NCBI GenBank assembly: GCA_030630935.1
Contig: DAOVMD010000053.1
Location: 1 to 11,566 of the forward strand
DNA from: Candidatus Mcinerneyibacteriota bacterium
GTDB lineage: Bacteria > AUK180 > JAQVHJ01
Length of the DNA stretch: 11,566 nt
Direction: 5' to 3'
A model generated the notes under the pieces. It saw nothing but the letters and a program-made list of their open reading frames with translations. It did not search any database and was not told the DNA's origin. This document shows positions 1-7,300 of this stretch, piece after piece (the first letter of the stretch is position 1; every line of letters begins with the position of its first letter). A program made the translations under genes and the position numbers.

Positions 1-480
1 ATAGTTCATGTAAGTGATCCTGTTGAGATAGTTGGAATTAAGGATACCCGCAAGACAGTTTGTACCGGAGTTGAGATGTTCCGTAAGTTACTTGATGAAG
101 GTCAAGCAGGAGATAATATAGGCGTATTGTTAAGAGGCGTAGATAAGAAGGATGTTCAGCGTGGCCAAGTAGTTGCAGCCGTTGGTTCAATTACTCCGCA
201 TACGAAGTTTGAATCGGAAGTTTACGTATTGACCGAGAAAGAAGGAGGAAGACACAAGGCATTCTATTCAGGTTATCGTCCGCAGTTTTATTTTAGAACG
301 ACTGACGTAACCGGAACAGTTACCTTACCGACTGACATTAAGATGGTCATGCCTGGTGACAGGGTCTCCATAGTAGGAGAATTAATTACTCCTATCGCAA
401 TGGAAGAAGGCCTCAGGTTTGCTATCCGTGAAGGTGGTAGAACAATCGGTGCAGGTGTTGTTTCTAAAATTATTGAATAA
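1..480 (+). CDS. tuf: Elongation factor Tu, C-terminal part (5' end cut by window)
   Basis: EF-Tu carries aminoacyl-tRNA to the ribosomal A site as a GTP complex in the cytoplasm. The frame is open from base 1 and ends in TAA at 478-480, giving 159 residues that correspond to roughly residues 236 to 394 of the E. coli protein. This covers the end of beta-barrel domain 2 and all of domain 3; the GTPase domain lies outside the window. Diagnostic strings are [52 protein letters not shown] and [15 protein letters not shown]. The family match is unambiguous and no lesion is visible. An internal ATG at 76 is only a Met codon in the conserved EMFRKLL segment, not the start. The next gene begins 12 bases after the stop, so the two are probably co-transcribed. 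Confidence 0.97.
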   Translation: MVHVSDPVEIVGIKDTRKTVCTGVEMFRKLLDEGQAGDNIGVLLRGVDKKDVQRGQVVAAVGSITPHTKFESEVYVLTEKEGGRHKAFYSGYRPQFYFRTTDVTGTVTLPTDIKMVMPGDRVSIVGELITPIAMEEGLRFAIREGGRTIGAGVVSKIIE

Positions 481-492
481 AGGATAATAATA

Positions 493-645
493 ATGGCAGG
501 TGAAGTAGTAATCCTAGCTTGTGAAATTTGTAAGTTACGAAATTACAGTACCACAAGAAATAAAAAAACGAATAAAGAAAAGATTTCTTTAAAGAAGTAT
601 TGTAAAAAGTGCAGGAAGCACACTTTACATAAAGAAACCAAGTAA
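493..645 (+). CDS. rpmG: 50S ribosomal protein L33, four-cysteine zinc form
   Basis: A 50-residue basic protein of the large ribosomal subunit. It has the L33 pattern: a short N-terminal strand (VVILACEIC), a middle segment with NYSTTRNKK, and a C-terminal [16 protein letters not shown]. Two CxxC pairs, Cys10/Cys13 and Cys37/Cys40, form a zinc ribbon, so this is the zinc-binding (C+) version rather than the cysteine-free paralogue. Length matches the family (about 49 to 55 residues). The start is ATG at 493, preceded by AGGA at 481-484, directly after the tuf stop. It sits between tuf and tRNA-Trp, the usual place for L33 in this gene cluster. Confidence 0.93.
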   Translation: MAGEVVILACEICKLRNYSTTRNKKTNKEKISLKKYCKKCRKHTLHKETK

Positions 646-659
646 CAGTAATAGTGTGA

Positions 660-735
660 AGGCCAGTTGCTCAATTGGCAGAGCATCCCGCTCCAAACGG
701 GAAGGTTGGGGGTTCGAGTCCCTCCTGGCCTGCCA
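660..735 (+). tRNA. trnW: tRNA-Trp (anticodon CCA)
   Basis: A complete 76-base cloverleaf. The acceptor arm pairs AGGCCAG (660-666) with CTGGCCT (725-731), followed by discriminator G732 and an encoded CCA at 733-735. The D stem is GCTC/GAGC (669-672 with 681-684). The anticodon stem is TCCCG/CGGGA around loop CTCCAAA, with anticodon CCA at 693-695. The T arm has TTCGAGT in the loop. It decodes UGG as tryptophan. It lies inside the operon between rpmG and secE, 14 bases after the L33 stop and 24 bases before the secE start, so it must be cut out of the polycistronic transcript by tRNA-processing enzymes. Confidence 0.97.
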
Positions 736-759
736 CTTAAAACGATAGGTTAATCGGTT

Positions 760-963
760 ATGAAGAAGATTATACAGTGGTTTAAAAATCTCCCGGCAAA
801 TATCAGATTGATTATAGTAGAAGCGAAGAGAGTTTCATGGCCAGGAAAGAAGGAAGTTTGGGGTTCAACTTTAGTCGTAATTGTGTTAATAATTATATTT
901 GCAATTATTATCGGAATTTTTGATCTTGGAATTACAAAAGGATTTAATCTTATCCTAAAATAA
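760..963 (+). CDS. secE: Preprotein translocase subunit SecE
   Basis: A 67-residue inner-membrane protein that clamps and stabilises SecY in the SecYEG protein export channel. It has the short single-span layout common outside enterobacteria. An amphipathic N-terminal helix (residues 1-20) leads to the signature EAKRVSWPGKKEV (about 21-33), equivalent to the conserved E..KV.WP.R.E segment. One hydrophobic transmembrane helix follows (about 36-59, rich in Ile and Val), then a short tail. The ATG at 760 is preceded only by a weak AGG at 747-749. Position after tRNA-Trp and directly before nusG is the classic secE-nusG pairing; the gap to nusG is 10 bases. Confidence 0.95.
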   Translation: MKKIIQWFKNLPANIRLIIVEAKRVSWPGKKEVWGSTLVVIVLIIIFAIIIGIFDLGITKGFNLILK

Positions 964-973
964 AAGGTTTGAT

Positions 974-2068
974 ATGGAAAACGAAGAAAAGAAAGAAATA
1001 GAAATTAATGAGAAAAACCCGGACCAAGTTCCGGAAACAGAAGTTGTAGAGGAAAAGGCAGTAGATGCTGGTGAGAACTTAGTGACTGACGGTGAATCAG
1101 AATCAATAAAAGCTGAAGAACCGACTGTTTCAAGTGACGAGCCTAAGGAAGATGACTCAACCGAATCCGGAGAAGAGGTTGAAGCCGAGCCGGAATCAGA
1201 ATCAATAAAAGCTGAAGAACCGACTGTTTCAAAAAACGAGCCTAAGGAAGATGACTCAACCGAATCCGGAGAAGCAATTGAAGCCGAGCCGGAATCAGAA
1301 CCAGTAAAAGTTGAAGAACCGACTGATTCAAGTGACGAGCCTAAGGAAGATGCCACAGCAGCACCCGGCGAAGCAATTGAACCAGCCCCGGAATCAGAAC
1401 CAGTAAAAACTGAAGAGCCGACTGTTTCAGGTGACGAGCCTAAGGAAGATGCAACCGCAGCACCAGGTGAAGAAATTGAACCCGAACCGGAATCACATAT
1501 ATTGATCGGACCCAATGGTGAGATTTTCGATATTGACAGTGAGTTCCAATGGTATTTTGTTCAAGTTCTTTCAGGTCAGGAAGATAAAATTGCTAAGATT
1601 TTATTAGAGATAATAAAGGTAAGACATTTTCAAGAAGAGATTACAGATGTTTTAGTTCTAAAAGCAGAAAAAGCTCAACGAAATCGAAAAGGCGAGAAGA
1701 AGCTAGTATTAAAGAAACTTTATCCCGGTTATATTTTGATTAGAATGAGAATGAAGGATGAGAACTGGAGTCTTATTCGAAATTCAAATAATGTAATAGA
1801 TTTTGTTGGAGGTAAATATAATCCTAATTCAATTTCTCAACAGGAATGGGAAGAGATCTTTTTAGGTAAGAAGAAGGCGAAGCGTGACGAGGTTAGGATT
1901 AAGTTTAGTGTAAATGAAAAAGTTAAGATAGTTGGCGGTGCATTCGCTAATTTTTACGGCGACATTGCTGAAATCAATGAAGACAAAGAGCATTTAAAAA
2001 TATTACTCTCAATTTTCGGCAGGTTAACACCGGTTGAATTGGGATTTGATGAAGTAGAGAAAATTTAA
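974..2068 (+). CDS. nusG: Transcription factor NusG with a long acidic repeat extension at the N-terminus
   Basis: NusG binds the beta' clamp helices of elongating RNA polymerase and, through its KOW domain, Rho or ribosomal protein S10. This protein has 364 residues against about 180 usually. Residues 1-172 are acidic, low-complexity sequence rich in Glu, Asp, Pro, Ser and Thr, including four 33-residue repeats. A short bridge (HILIGPNGEIFDIDSEF) follows. The NusG core runs from about residue 191: QWYFVQVLSGQE, LYPGYILIRM and a GG turn mark the NGN domain (to about 300). The KOW domain (about 311-364) keeps Phe348 and Arg350 in SIFGRLTPVEL, equivalent to the E. coli residues contacting Rho or S10. 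ATG at 974 follows AAAGG at 963-967. No in-frame start closer to the core has a convincing ribosome binding site. Core identity is certain; the function of the extension is unknown. Confidence 0.93.
   Translation: MENEEKKEIEINEKNPDQVPETEVVEEKAVDAGENLVTDGESESIKAEEPTVSSDEPKEDDSTESGEEVEAEPESESIKAEEPTVSKNEPKEDDSTESGEAIEAEPESEPVKVEEPTDSSDEPKEDATAAPGEAIEPAPESEPVKTEEPTVSGDEPKEDATAAPGEEIEPEPESHILIGPNGEIFDIDSEFQWYFVQVLSGQEDKIAKILLEIIKVRHFQEEITDVLVLKAEKAQRNRKGEKKLVLKKLYPGYILIRMRMKDENWSLIRNSNNVIDFVGGKYNPNSISQQEWEEIFLGKKKAKRDEVRIKFSVNEKVKIVGGAFANFYGDIAEINEDKEHLKILLSIFGRLTPVELGFDEVEKI
1094..1489 (+). repeat. Four tandem 99-bp coding repeats in nusG
   Basis: Four consecutive in-frame units occupy 1094-1192, 1193-1291, 1292-1390 and 1391-1489, each encoding 33 residues. 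The shared pattern starts ESE, then has EEPT, a Ser-rich step, EPKED, and ends in a Glu/Pro-rich stretch. Units 1 and 2 differ at only 6 of 99 bases by eye. Units 3 and 4 resemble each other more than units 1 and 2, sharing EDATAAPGE where 1 and 2 have EDDSTESGE. This suggests two rounds of duplication. Each unit carries about 14 acidic and 2 basic residues in unit 1, with no Cys, Arg or aromatic residue. Confidence 0.95.
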
Positions 2069-2089
2069 TAAAAATTAAAGAGGCGAATC

Positions 2090-2515
2090 ATGGCAGAAGC
2101 GATACGAGCGATTGTAAAATTGCATATTCAGGCGGGTAAAGCTACCCCATCCCCGCCGGTAGGTCCAGCATTAGGTCAGCATGGAGTTAACATTATGGAC
2201 TTTTGTAATAAGTTCAATCATGCCACCAAGGACCAGCCAGGTATGATTATACCGGTTGTTATTAGTATTTTTCAGGACAGGAGTTTCTCCTATATAATGA
2301 AGACTCCCCCTGCATCGATATTATTAAAGAAGGCGGCAGGTATAGTTAAGGCATCTGGAGAACCTAACAAGATCAAGATAGGCATAGTCAAGAAGTCCCA
2401 AGTTCTGGAGATTGCGAACCGGAAGATGGTTGATCTCAATGCAAATGATATTGACGGGGCTTATAAGATTATTGCAGGTACTGCCAGAAGTATGGGTATT
2501 GAAATTGAAGAATAA
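2090..2515 (+). CDS. rplK: 50S ribosomal protein L11
   Basis: L11 binds 23S rRNA at the GTPase-associated centre with L10 and L7/L12, and takes part in factor-dependent steps and in sensing uncharged tRNA. The protein has 141 residues, the normal length. The N-terminal domain has the invariant [20 protein letters not shown] proline-rich segment (about residues 21-40). The C-terminal rRNA-binding domain (about 72-141) includes [13 protein letters not shown] and a [22 protein letters not shown] helix-turn, which is typical. ATG at 2090 follows AAAGAGG at 2077-2083, 21 bases after nusG. No obvious L1-type regulatory leader fits in the short gap upstream. Confidence 0.97.
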   Translation: MAEAIRAIVKLHIQAGKATPSPPVGPALGQHGVNIMDFCNKFNHATKDQPGMIIPVVISIFQDRSFSYIMKTPPASILLKKAAGIVKASGEPNKIKIGIVKKSQVLEIANRKMVDLNANDIDGAYKIIAGTARSMGIEIEE

Positions 2516-2537
2516 TATTAATTAGGTGGAGAAACTT

Positions 2538-3251
2538 ATGACACCCCAAACAAAAAGAGTTAAGGAAAACTTAGCGAAGTTTGAAAAGGATAAAGCTTAT
2601 TCAATTGAAGAGGCAATCTCTTTATTGAAGCAGATGGTCGCTCCGAAATTTAATGAAACTGTAGAGCTTCATGTTAGGTTAGGAGTTGATCCCAGGCATG
2701 CTGATCAAATTGTTCGTGGGACAATAATCCTTCCACATGGTACAGGTAAGGATGTTAGAGTAATCGTATTTGCAAAAGGCGAAGAAGAGGAGAAGGCGAG
2801 ATTAGCCGGAGCAAATGAGGTTGGGTCAGCAGATTTAATTGAAAAAATCCAAGGCGGCTGGTTAGATTTTGATGTTGCGATAGCTCAACCTGAGATGATG
2901 CGTGATGTTGGGAAGATAGCCAGGATATTAGGTCCCCGAGGTTTAATGCCAAACCCGAAATCAGGAACAGTTGCAAAGGATATAGAGAAGGCAGTCAAGG
3001 AATTTAAGAGTGGTAAGTTAGAGTATAGAGTTGATAAAACATCCATTATTCATGTCCCGGTTGGTAAGGTTGCTTTTGATGAAGCGCAATTGTTAGATAA
3101 TTTAAAGGCAATATTTTATGCTATTGTTAGAGCGAAACCCGCTTCCGCAAAAGGTCAATATATCAAGAGTGTATTTATTACCTCTACTATGGGACCTAGT
3201 ATAAAAGTTGATGGACCCGGGTTTATTAATTTTGTAAAACAGCAGGGGTAG
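2538..3251 (+). CDS. rplA: 50S ribosomal protein L1
   Basis: L1 forms the mobile stalk at the E site of the large subunit, binding 23S rRNA and helping release deacylated tRNA. In many bacteria it also represses its own rplK-rplA mRNA. The protein has 237 residues, close to the usual 230 or so. Visible family motifs are [20 protein letters not shown] (about residues 35-54), [14 protein letters not shown], the conserved [16 protein letters not shown] loop (about 131-146), EYRVDK, and a C-terminal [15 protein letters not shown]. The ATG at 2538 is chosen over an in-frame GTG at 2526 because AGGTGGAG (2524-2531) is the ribosome binding site and contains that GTG. The stop at 3249-3251 lies 3 bases before rplJ. 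Confidence 0.96.
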   Translation: MTPQTKRVKENLAKFEKDKAYSIEEAISLLKQMVAPKFNETVELHVRLGVDPRHADQIVRGTIILPHGTGKDVRVIVFAKGEEEEKARLAGANEVGSADLIEKIQGGWLDFDVAIAQPEMMRDVGKIARILGPRGLMPNPKSGTVAKDIEKAVKEFKSGKLEYRVDKTSIIHVPVGKVAFDEAQLLDNLKAIFYAIVRAKPASAKGQYIKSVFITSTMGPSIKVDGPGFINFVKQQG

Positions 3252-3254
3252 AAA

Positions 3255-3779
3255 ATGGTTGCACCAAATAAAAAAGTTAAAGTACAGGTATTCCAAGACA
3301 AGATTGCAGACCAAAATGCCTACTTTTTTGCTGATTTCCAAGGCCTTTCGGTTAATGATCTCCGAAAATTGCGAGTTGAACTAATGCAGATTAACTCTTC
3401 ATTTGAGGTTGTAAAGAATCGGTTATTCAAAATTGCAATTAAGGAATCGGTAGAGGAATATCCACCAGAATTATTTACTGGAAATACAGCGATAATTATA
3501 TCGGATGAAAATATTACAACAACTGCCAAAGTCCTAAAGGACTACGGACGTGTTTTTAAGAAATTCCGTTTAAAAGGTGGTTTTTTAAATTCAAAATTCT
3601 TATCAAAGGAACAGCTAGCAGACTTGGCAACTCTTCCGCCAAAACCTGATATGGTTGCACAGTTCCTTGGTATGCTGCAATCACCTTTAAGAAGGCTTGC
3701 ATTTGCATTAAACAGTGGTCTTCAGAATTTCACTGTTGTACTTTCAGCGATTGCAAAGCAAAAAGACGCGAAAAATTAA
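3255..3779 (+). CDS. rplJ: 50S ribosomal protein L10
   Basis: L10 anchors L7/L12 dimers to the base of the ribosomal stalk next to L11. The protein has 174 residues, within the family range. The N-terminal RNA-binding region shows [22 protein letters not shown] and [13 protein letters not shown] (about residues 22-59). The middle has [13 protein letters not shown] and the [12 protein letters not shown] strand. The C-terminal helix (about 130-174), which docks L7/L12 dimers, carries [22 protein letters not shown] at 3255 is served by AGGGG at 3244-3248, inside the end of rplA, so translation is probably coupled. With only 3 bases before the start, there is no room for the long leader through which L10-L7/L12 represses this gene in E. 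coli. Confidence 0.95.
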   Translation: MVAPNKKVKVQVFQDKIADQNAYFFADFQGLSVNDLRKLRVELMQINSSFEVVKNRLFKIAIKESVEEYPPELFTGNTAIIISDENITTTAKVLKDYGRVFKKFRLKGGFLNSKFLSKEQLADLATLPPKPDMVAQFLGMLQSPLRRLAFALNSGLQNFTVVLSAIAKQKDAKN

Positions 3780-3801
3780 AAAAGATTTGGAGGAACAAAT
3801 C

Positions 3802-4182
3802 ATGGCAAAACTAACCAAAGAAAACATAATTAAAGCCATCGAAGAGATGACAGTTCTTGAGCTCAACGAGCTTGTTAAAGATCTCGAAGATAAGTTTGGT
3901 GTTTCTGCAGCCGCAATGGCTCCAGTTGCAGCAGCAGCTCCTGTTGTTGAGGAAGCAGAAGAGGCTGAGCAGACAGAATTTGATGTAATCCTTGCCAACC
4001 CAGGTGAGAAAAAGATTCATGTCATCAAGGCAGTACGAGCAATTACCGGTCTTGACCTTAAAGCAGCTAAGGAATTAGTTGAAGCCGCCCCAAAAGCAGT
4101 CAAAGAGAAACTTAAAAAAGACGAAGCCGAAGATATCAAGGCTAAGCTCGAAGAAGTTGGTGCAATTGTTGAGATCAAGTAA
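3802..4182 (+). CDS. rplL: 50S ribosomal protein L7/L12
   Basis: The multi-copy stalk protein that recruits elongation factors and stimulates their GTPase activity. The protein has 126 residues, normal for the family. The N-terminal dimerisation domain (about 1-33) reads [20 protein letters not shown] flexible Ala/Pro/Glu hinge follows (about 37-57). The C-terminal factor-binding domain (about 58-126) has [36 protein letters not shown] and a closing GAIVEIK. ATG at 3802 follows a strong GGAGG at 3789-3793. A longer in-frame version from 3715 would overlap rplJ and add sequence foreign to the family, so it is not used. The gene is the last before a 158-base leader containing a hairpin. Confidence 0.97.
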   Translation: MAKLTKENIIKAIEEMTVLELNELVKDLEDKFGVSAAAMAPVAAAAPVVEEAEEAEQTEFDVILANPGEKKIHVIKAVRAITGLDLKAAKELVEAAPKAVKEKLKKDEAEDIKAKLEEVGAIVEIK

Positions 4183-4211
4183 CAATTGTTACTTATACAT
4201 TTTTGTTTATT

Positions 4212-4257
4212 ATTTCAGACATTCCATCTAATGGTGAAGGAATGTCTGAAATTTCTT
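4212..4257 (+). terminator. Attenuator-like hairpin between rplL and rpoBC
   Basis: A perfect 14-bp inverted repeat, ATTTCAGACATTCC at 4212-4225 and GGAATGTCTGAAAT at 4239-4252, encloses a 13-base loop. It is followed by a short T-rich tail (TTTCTT at 4252-4257). The tail is weaker than in a full intrinsic terminator and the stem is AT-rich. Partial termination or an RNase III processing site is therefore more likely than a complete stop. Its position matches the known E. coli attenuator and RNase III site in the rplL-rpoB gap, which sets polymerase output below ribosomal protein output. Confidence 0.6.
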
Positions 4258-4283
4258 ATAACCTATTAAAAATAAGAGGAACT

Positions 4284-4316
4284 TTGGGAGAAACAAACTT
4301 ATTTTTTTATTATAAT
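4284..4316 (+). promoter_or_regulatory. Candidate sigma-70-type promoter for rpoBC
   Basis: TTGGGA at 4284-4289 matches TTGACA at 4 of 6 bases. It lies 18 bases before TATTAT at 4308-4313 (5 of 6 to TATAAT). A perfect TATAAT overlaps at 4311-4316 but would need a 21-base spacer to the same -35. Either reading predicts a transcript start near 4320. The region is AT-rich, so chance matches are easy. It would allow separate transcription of the polymerase gene downstream of the hairpin. Confidence 0.35.
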
Positions 4317-4317
4317 A

Positions 4318-4334
4318 CCTAAAATTTTAGGAAG
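4318..4334 (+). promoter_or_regulatory. Palindrome overlapping the rpoBC ribosome binding site
   Basis: CCTAAAATTTTAGG at 4318-4331 is a perfect 14-base palindrome. Its right end overlaps the Shine-Dalgarno AGGAAG (4329-4334), 6 bases before the ATG at 4341. It also lies where the candidate promoter would start transcription. It could be an operator-like site, or in mRNA the CCU could pair with the AGG of the binding site. The symmetric core may equally be chance in AT-rich DNA. Confidence 0.4.
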
Positions 4335-4340
4335 AAATCT

Positions 4341-7300
4341 ATGCCAAACTCTCAAAAAAAATATATAGAAAGAAAATCCTTTGCAGGTATCCATACAAAC
4401 ACAGAAGTTCCGAATCTTTTATTAACTCAGTTTCAATCGTACGAGAATTTCCTACAAAAGAATCTTCTCCCGGAAGAGAGGAAGAATATTGGGTTACAAT
4501 CTGCATTTAAAGATACATTTCCAATTTTTAATGATAGTGGAACACTTTCACTTGAATTTGTAAGTTTTAACCTTGGCAAACTAATCTATGGTGAGCGCGA
4601 ATGCAAGGAAAAGGGATTAACATACTCTGTTCCATTAAGATTAAAGGTTATGTTTGTAATCAGGGATATTGATGAAGTTACTGGTGAGAAGCGAATTAAA
4701 GAAATCAAGGAGGAAGATATTTATCTTGGTGATGTTCCTTTAATGACAGCCAGGGGGACCTTTATTACAAACGGTGCTGAGAGAGTTATTGTTTCTCAGC
4801 TTCATAGATCTCCAGGAGTTACTTTCCTTGAAGAAGAAGGGAAACTTGATGCTTCAGGCCAGAAATTATTTACTGCTAAGCTGATTCCATATTTTGGAAC
4901 ATGGTTAGAATTTTCTTATGATACGAATAATATTTTATACATTCTCATTGATCGAAAGAAGAAATTTCCTGTCACGACATACTTGAAAGCCTTAGGTTAT
5001 TCAGTCGAAGAAATTATTAAAATATTCTATGACACAATCGTGGTAAATATCTCGAAATCTTCAACTGAATATCATGGTTGGATAATTGCACAAGATGTCA
5101 TCAATGAAACGACAGGTGAGATAGTAGCGGAAGCAGGTATGGAGATTGATTCATTTTATATGAAGAGATTTTCACTTTTAAAAATCCATAAGGTTGAGTT
5201 AGTTGATGAGACTAAGGTTGTAAAATATACAATCTTAAATACCCTGCAGAAAGATACTGCAGAAGGTACTGATTCTGCCCTTGAGCAGATATATAAAAAG
5301 TTACGTCCTGGTTACCCGGTTAGTCCCAAGCTGGCAAAGGATTTATTTGAAAACCTTTTCTTTAATCCAAAGCGGTATTCTTTGGGTAAAGTCGGGCGTT
5401 ATAAATTAAATAAGAAATTCGGGATTGATATCAGCGAAGATACAATGATTTTAACTCGTGAAGATATTATCTCAACAATTGCAAAATTAACCAGTATTGA
5501 TACGGAGTCAGAAGAGAGTGACGACATTGATCATTTAAGTAATCGTCGAGTTCGTTCAGTTGGTGAGCTTGCAGAGAATGCAATCAGAAGTGGTCTTTTA
5601 AAGATGGCCAAATCAATCTCTGATAAACTGAATTTTCCTGATGTTGAAGAACTTCAGCCATACGATATTATTGTAACCAAGCACTTTACTTCTGCAATCA
5701 ACGATTTCTTTGGCCGTGGTCAATTATCACAGTTTATGGACCAGATCAATCCTCTTGCAGAGATTACACACAAGAGACGATTATCTGCTCTCGGACCAGG
5801 TGGTCTCCACAGGAAGCGTGCAGGTTTTAAAGTCAGAGATATTCATCCTACACATTACGGCAGGATTTGTCCGATTGAAACACCTGAAGGCCCTAACATT
5901 GGTTTAATTACCTCACTTGCCACGTATGCAAAGGTTAACGAATACGGTTTAATCGAGACTCCATTTAAGAAAGTCACAAACGGCAAATTAACAACTGAAA
6001 TATTTTACATGACTGCAGATGAGAGTGATAAATATATTATCACCCAGGCTACTACAAAAGTAGATAAGAACGGTAAAATAGTTGATAAATTCATATACGG
6101 TTCAAAGAAGGGTGAGACATTATATGTAACCCCGAAAGATGTTCAATTTATTGATATCAGTCCTACTCAATTAGTTTCAATTTCATCAGCCTTGATTCCA
6201 TTTCTTGAGCATGATGATGCGAACAGGGCACTTATGGGTTCTAATATGCAGCGCCAGTCAGTACCTTTATTATTTCCCCGGCCTCCAATCGTTGGAACCG
6301 GAATGGAGAAAATTGTTGCACGCGACTCCGGAATGGTTCATCTTGCGAAGCGTTCAGGTAAAGTTAAGTATATTGATGCAACTAAAATCATTATTGAACC
6401 TGATAAAAAAGAAGATGAATTTGATAATAAAGATATATACTACCTTTCAAAATTTTTCCGTTCTAATCAAGATACTTGTATTAATCAAACCCCTATCGTT
6501 GAGCTGGGGCAGAAGGTAAAGAAGGGAGCAGTTCTTTCAAATGGAATGAGTATTGATAGCGGGGAACTTGCATTAGGGAATAATGTCCTGGTAGCATTTA
6601 TGCCCTGGGAAGGTTATAACTTTGAAGATGCAATTCTGATTAGTGAGAGATTATTGAAGGACGAGGTGTACACTTCTATTCATATCCAGGTAAATAAAAC
6701 TGAAGCTCGAATGACAAAGCTTGGTCCCGAAGAGATCACGCGGGATGTTCCTAATGTAAACGAGAAGCAGTTATCAAAACTTGATGAAGGCGGAATAATT
6801 CAAGTTGGTGCATATATTCAGCCTGGTGATATTCTTGTTGGGAAAGTTACTCCACGAGGTGAGACAGAATTAACCGGTGAAGAGAAGCTCTTGAAAATTA
6901 TATTTGGAAAGAAAGCCGGTGATGTTAGGAACACTTCATTAGTTGCTGACCAGAGTACAAAAGGTACAGTAATTGATGTTAAGGTTTTTTCCAGGAATGA
7001 GAGTGAGCTTGATGAAGGTTCACGAAACCAAATTAAGAGGAAAATTCAAAACATTAAGGATCAGGTTGAAGTTGATAAGCAGCGGCTTGAAAAGCAGTAT
7101 ATTGCAAATATTCAAATTGGAATAAAGAAAATTCCTATTTCTAAGTCCATTAAAGATGCCGAGAAAAAGATCCTTGTTAAGAAGGGTGCATTTTTAAGTA
7201 TTACCGATATCACCACTTGTTTAACCATGAAGATTGACATTGGAAATTATTTCACTGATCTTGAAGCTGTTGAGAAAATTGCAGTTTTACAGGATAAATA

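Noticed and set aside
955-1515. Antisense open frame of 186 codons opposite the nusG repeats
   Set aside because: It is Ser/Gly-rich and periodic only because it mirrors the 99-base repeats of nusG. It resembles no family and lies opposite a well-supported gene.
2526-2537. GTG start 4 codons upstream for rplA
   Set aside because: The GTG lies within AGGTGGAG, which is the ribosome binding site for the ATG at 2538. L1 proteins normally begin close to that ATG.
3715-3801. Upstream extension of rplL from 3715
   Set aside because: It overlaps the end of rplJ and adds 29 residues unlike any L7/L12 N-terminus. GGAGG at 3789-3793 places the start at 3802.
5715-5785. Possible rifampicin-resistance genotype in the beta pocket
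   Set aside because: Residues equal to E. coli S512, Q513, D516, H526, R529 and S531 are all wild type. Only position 518 is Ile instead of Asn, and that site varies naturally among bacteria.
5710-6519. Short open frames at 5710-5907 and 6205-6519 inside beta
   Set aside because: They are out-of-frame shadows of the continuous rpoBC frame, with no family resemblance or convincing ribosome binding site.
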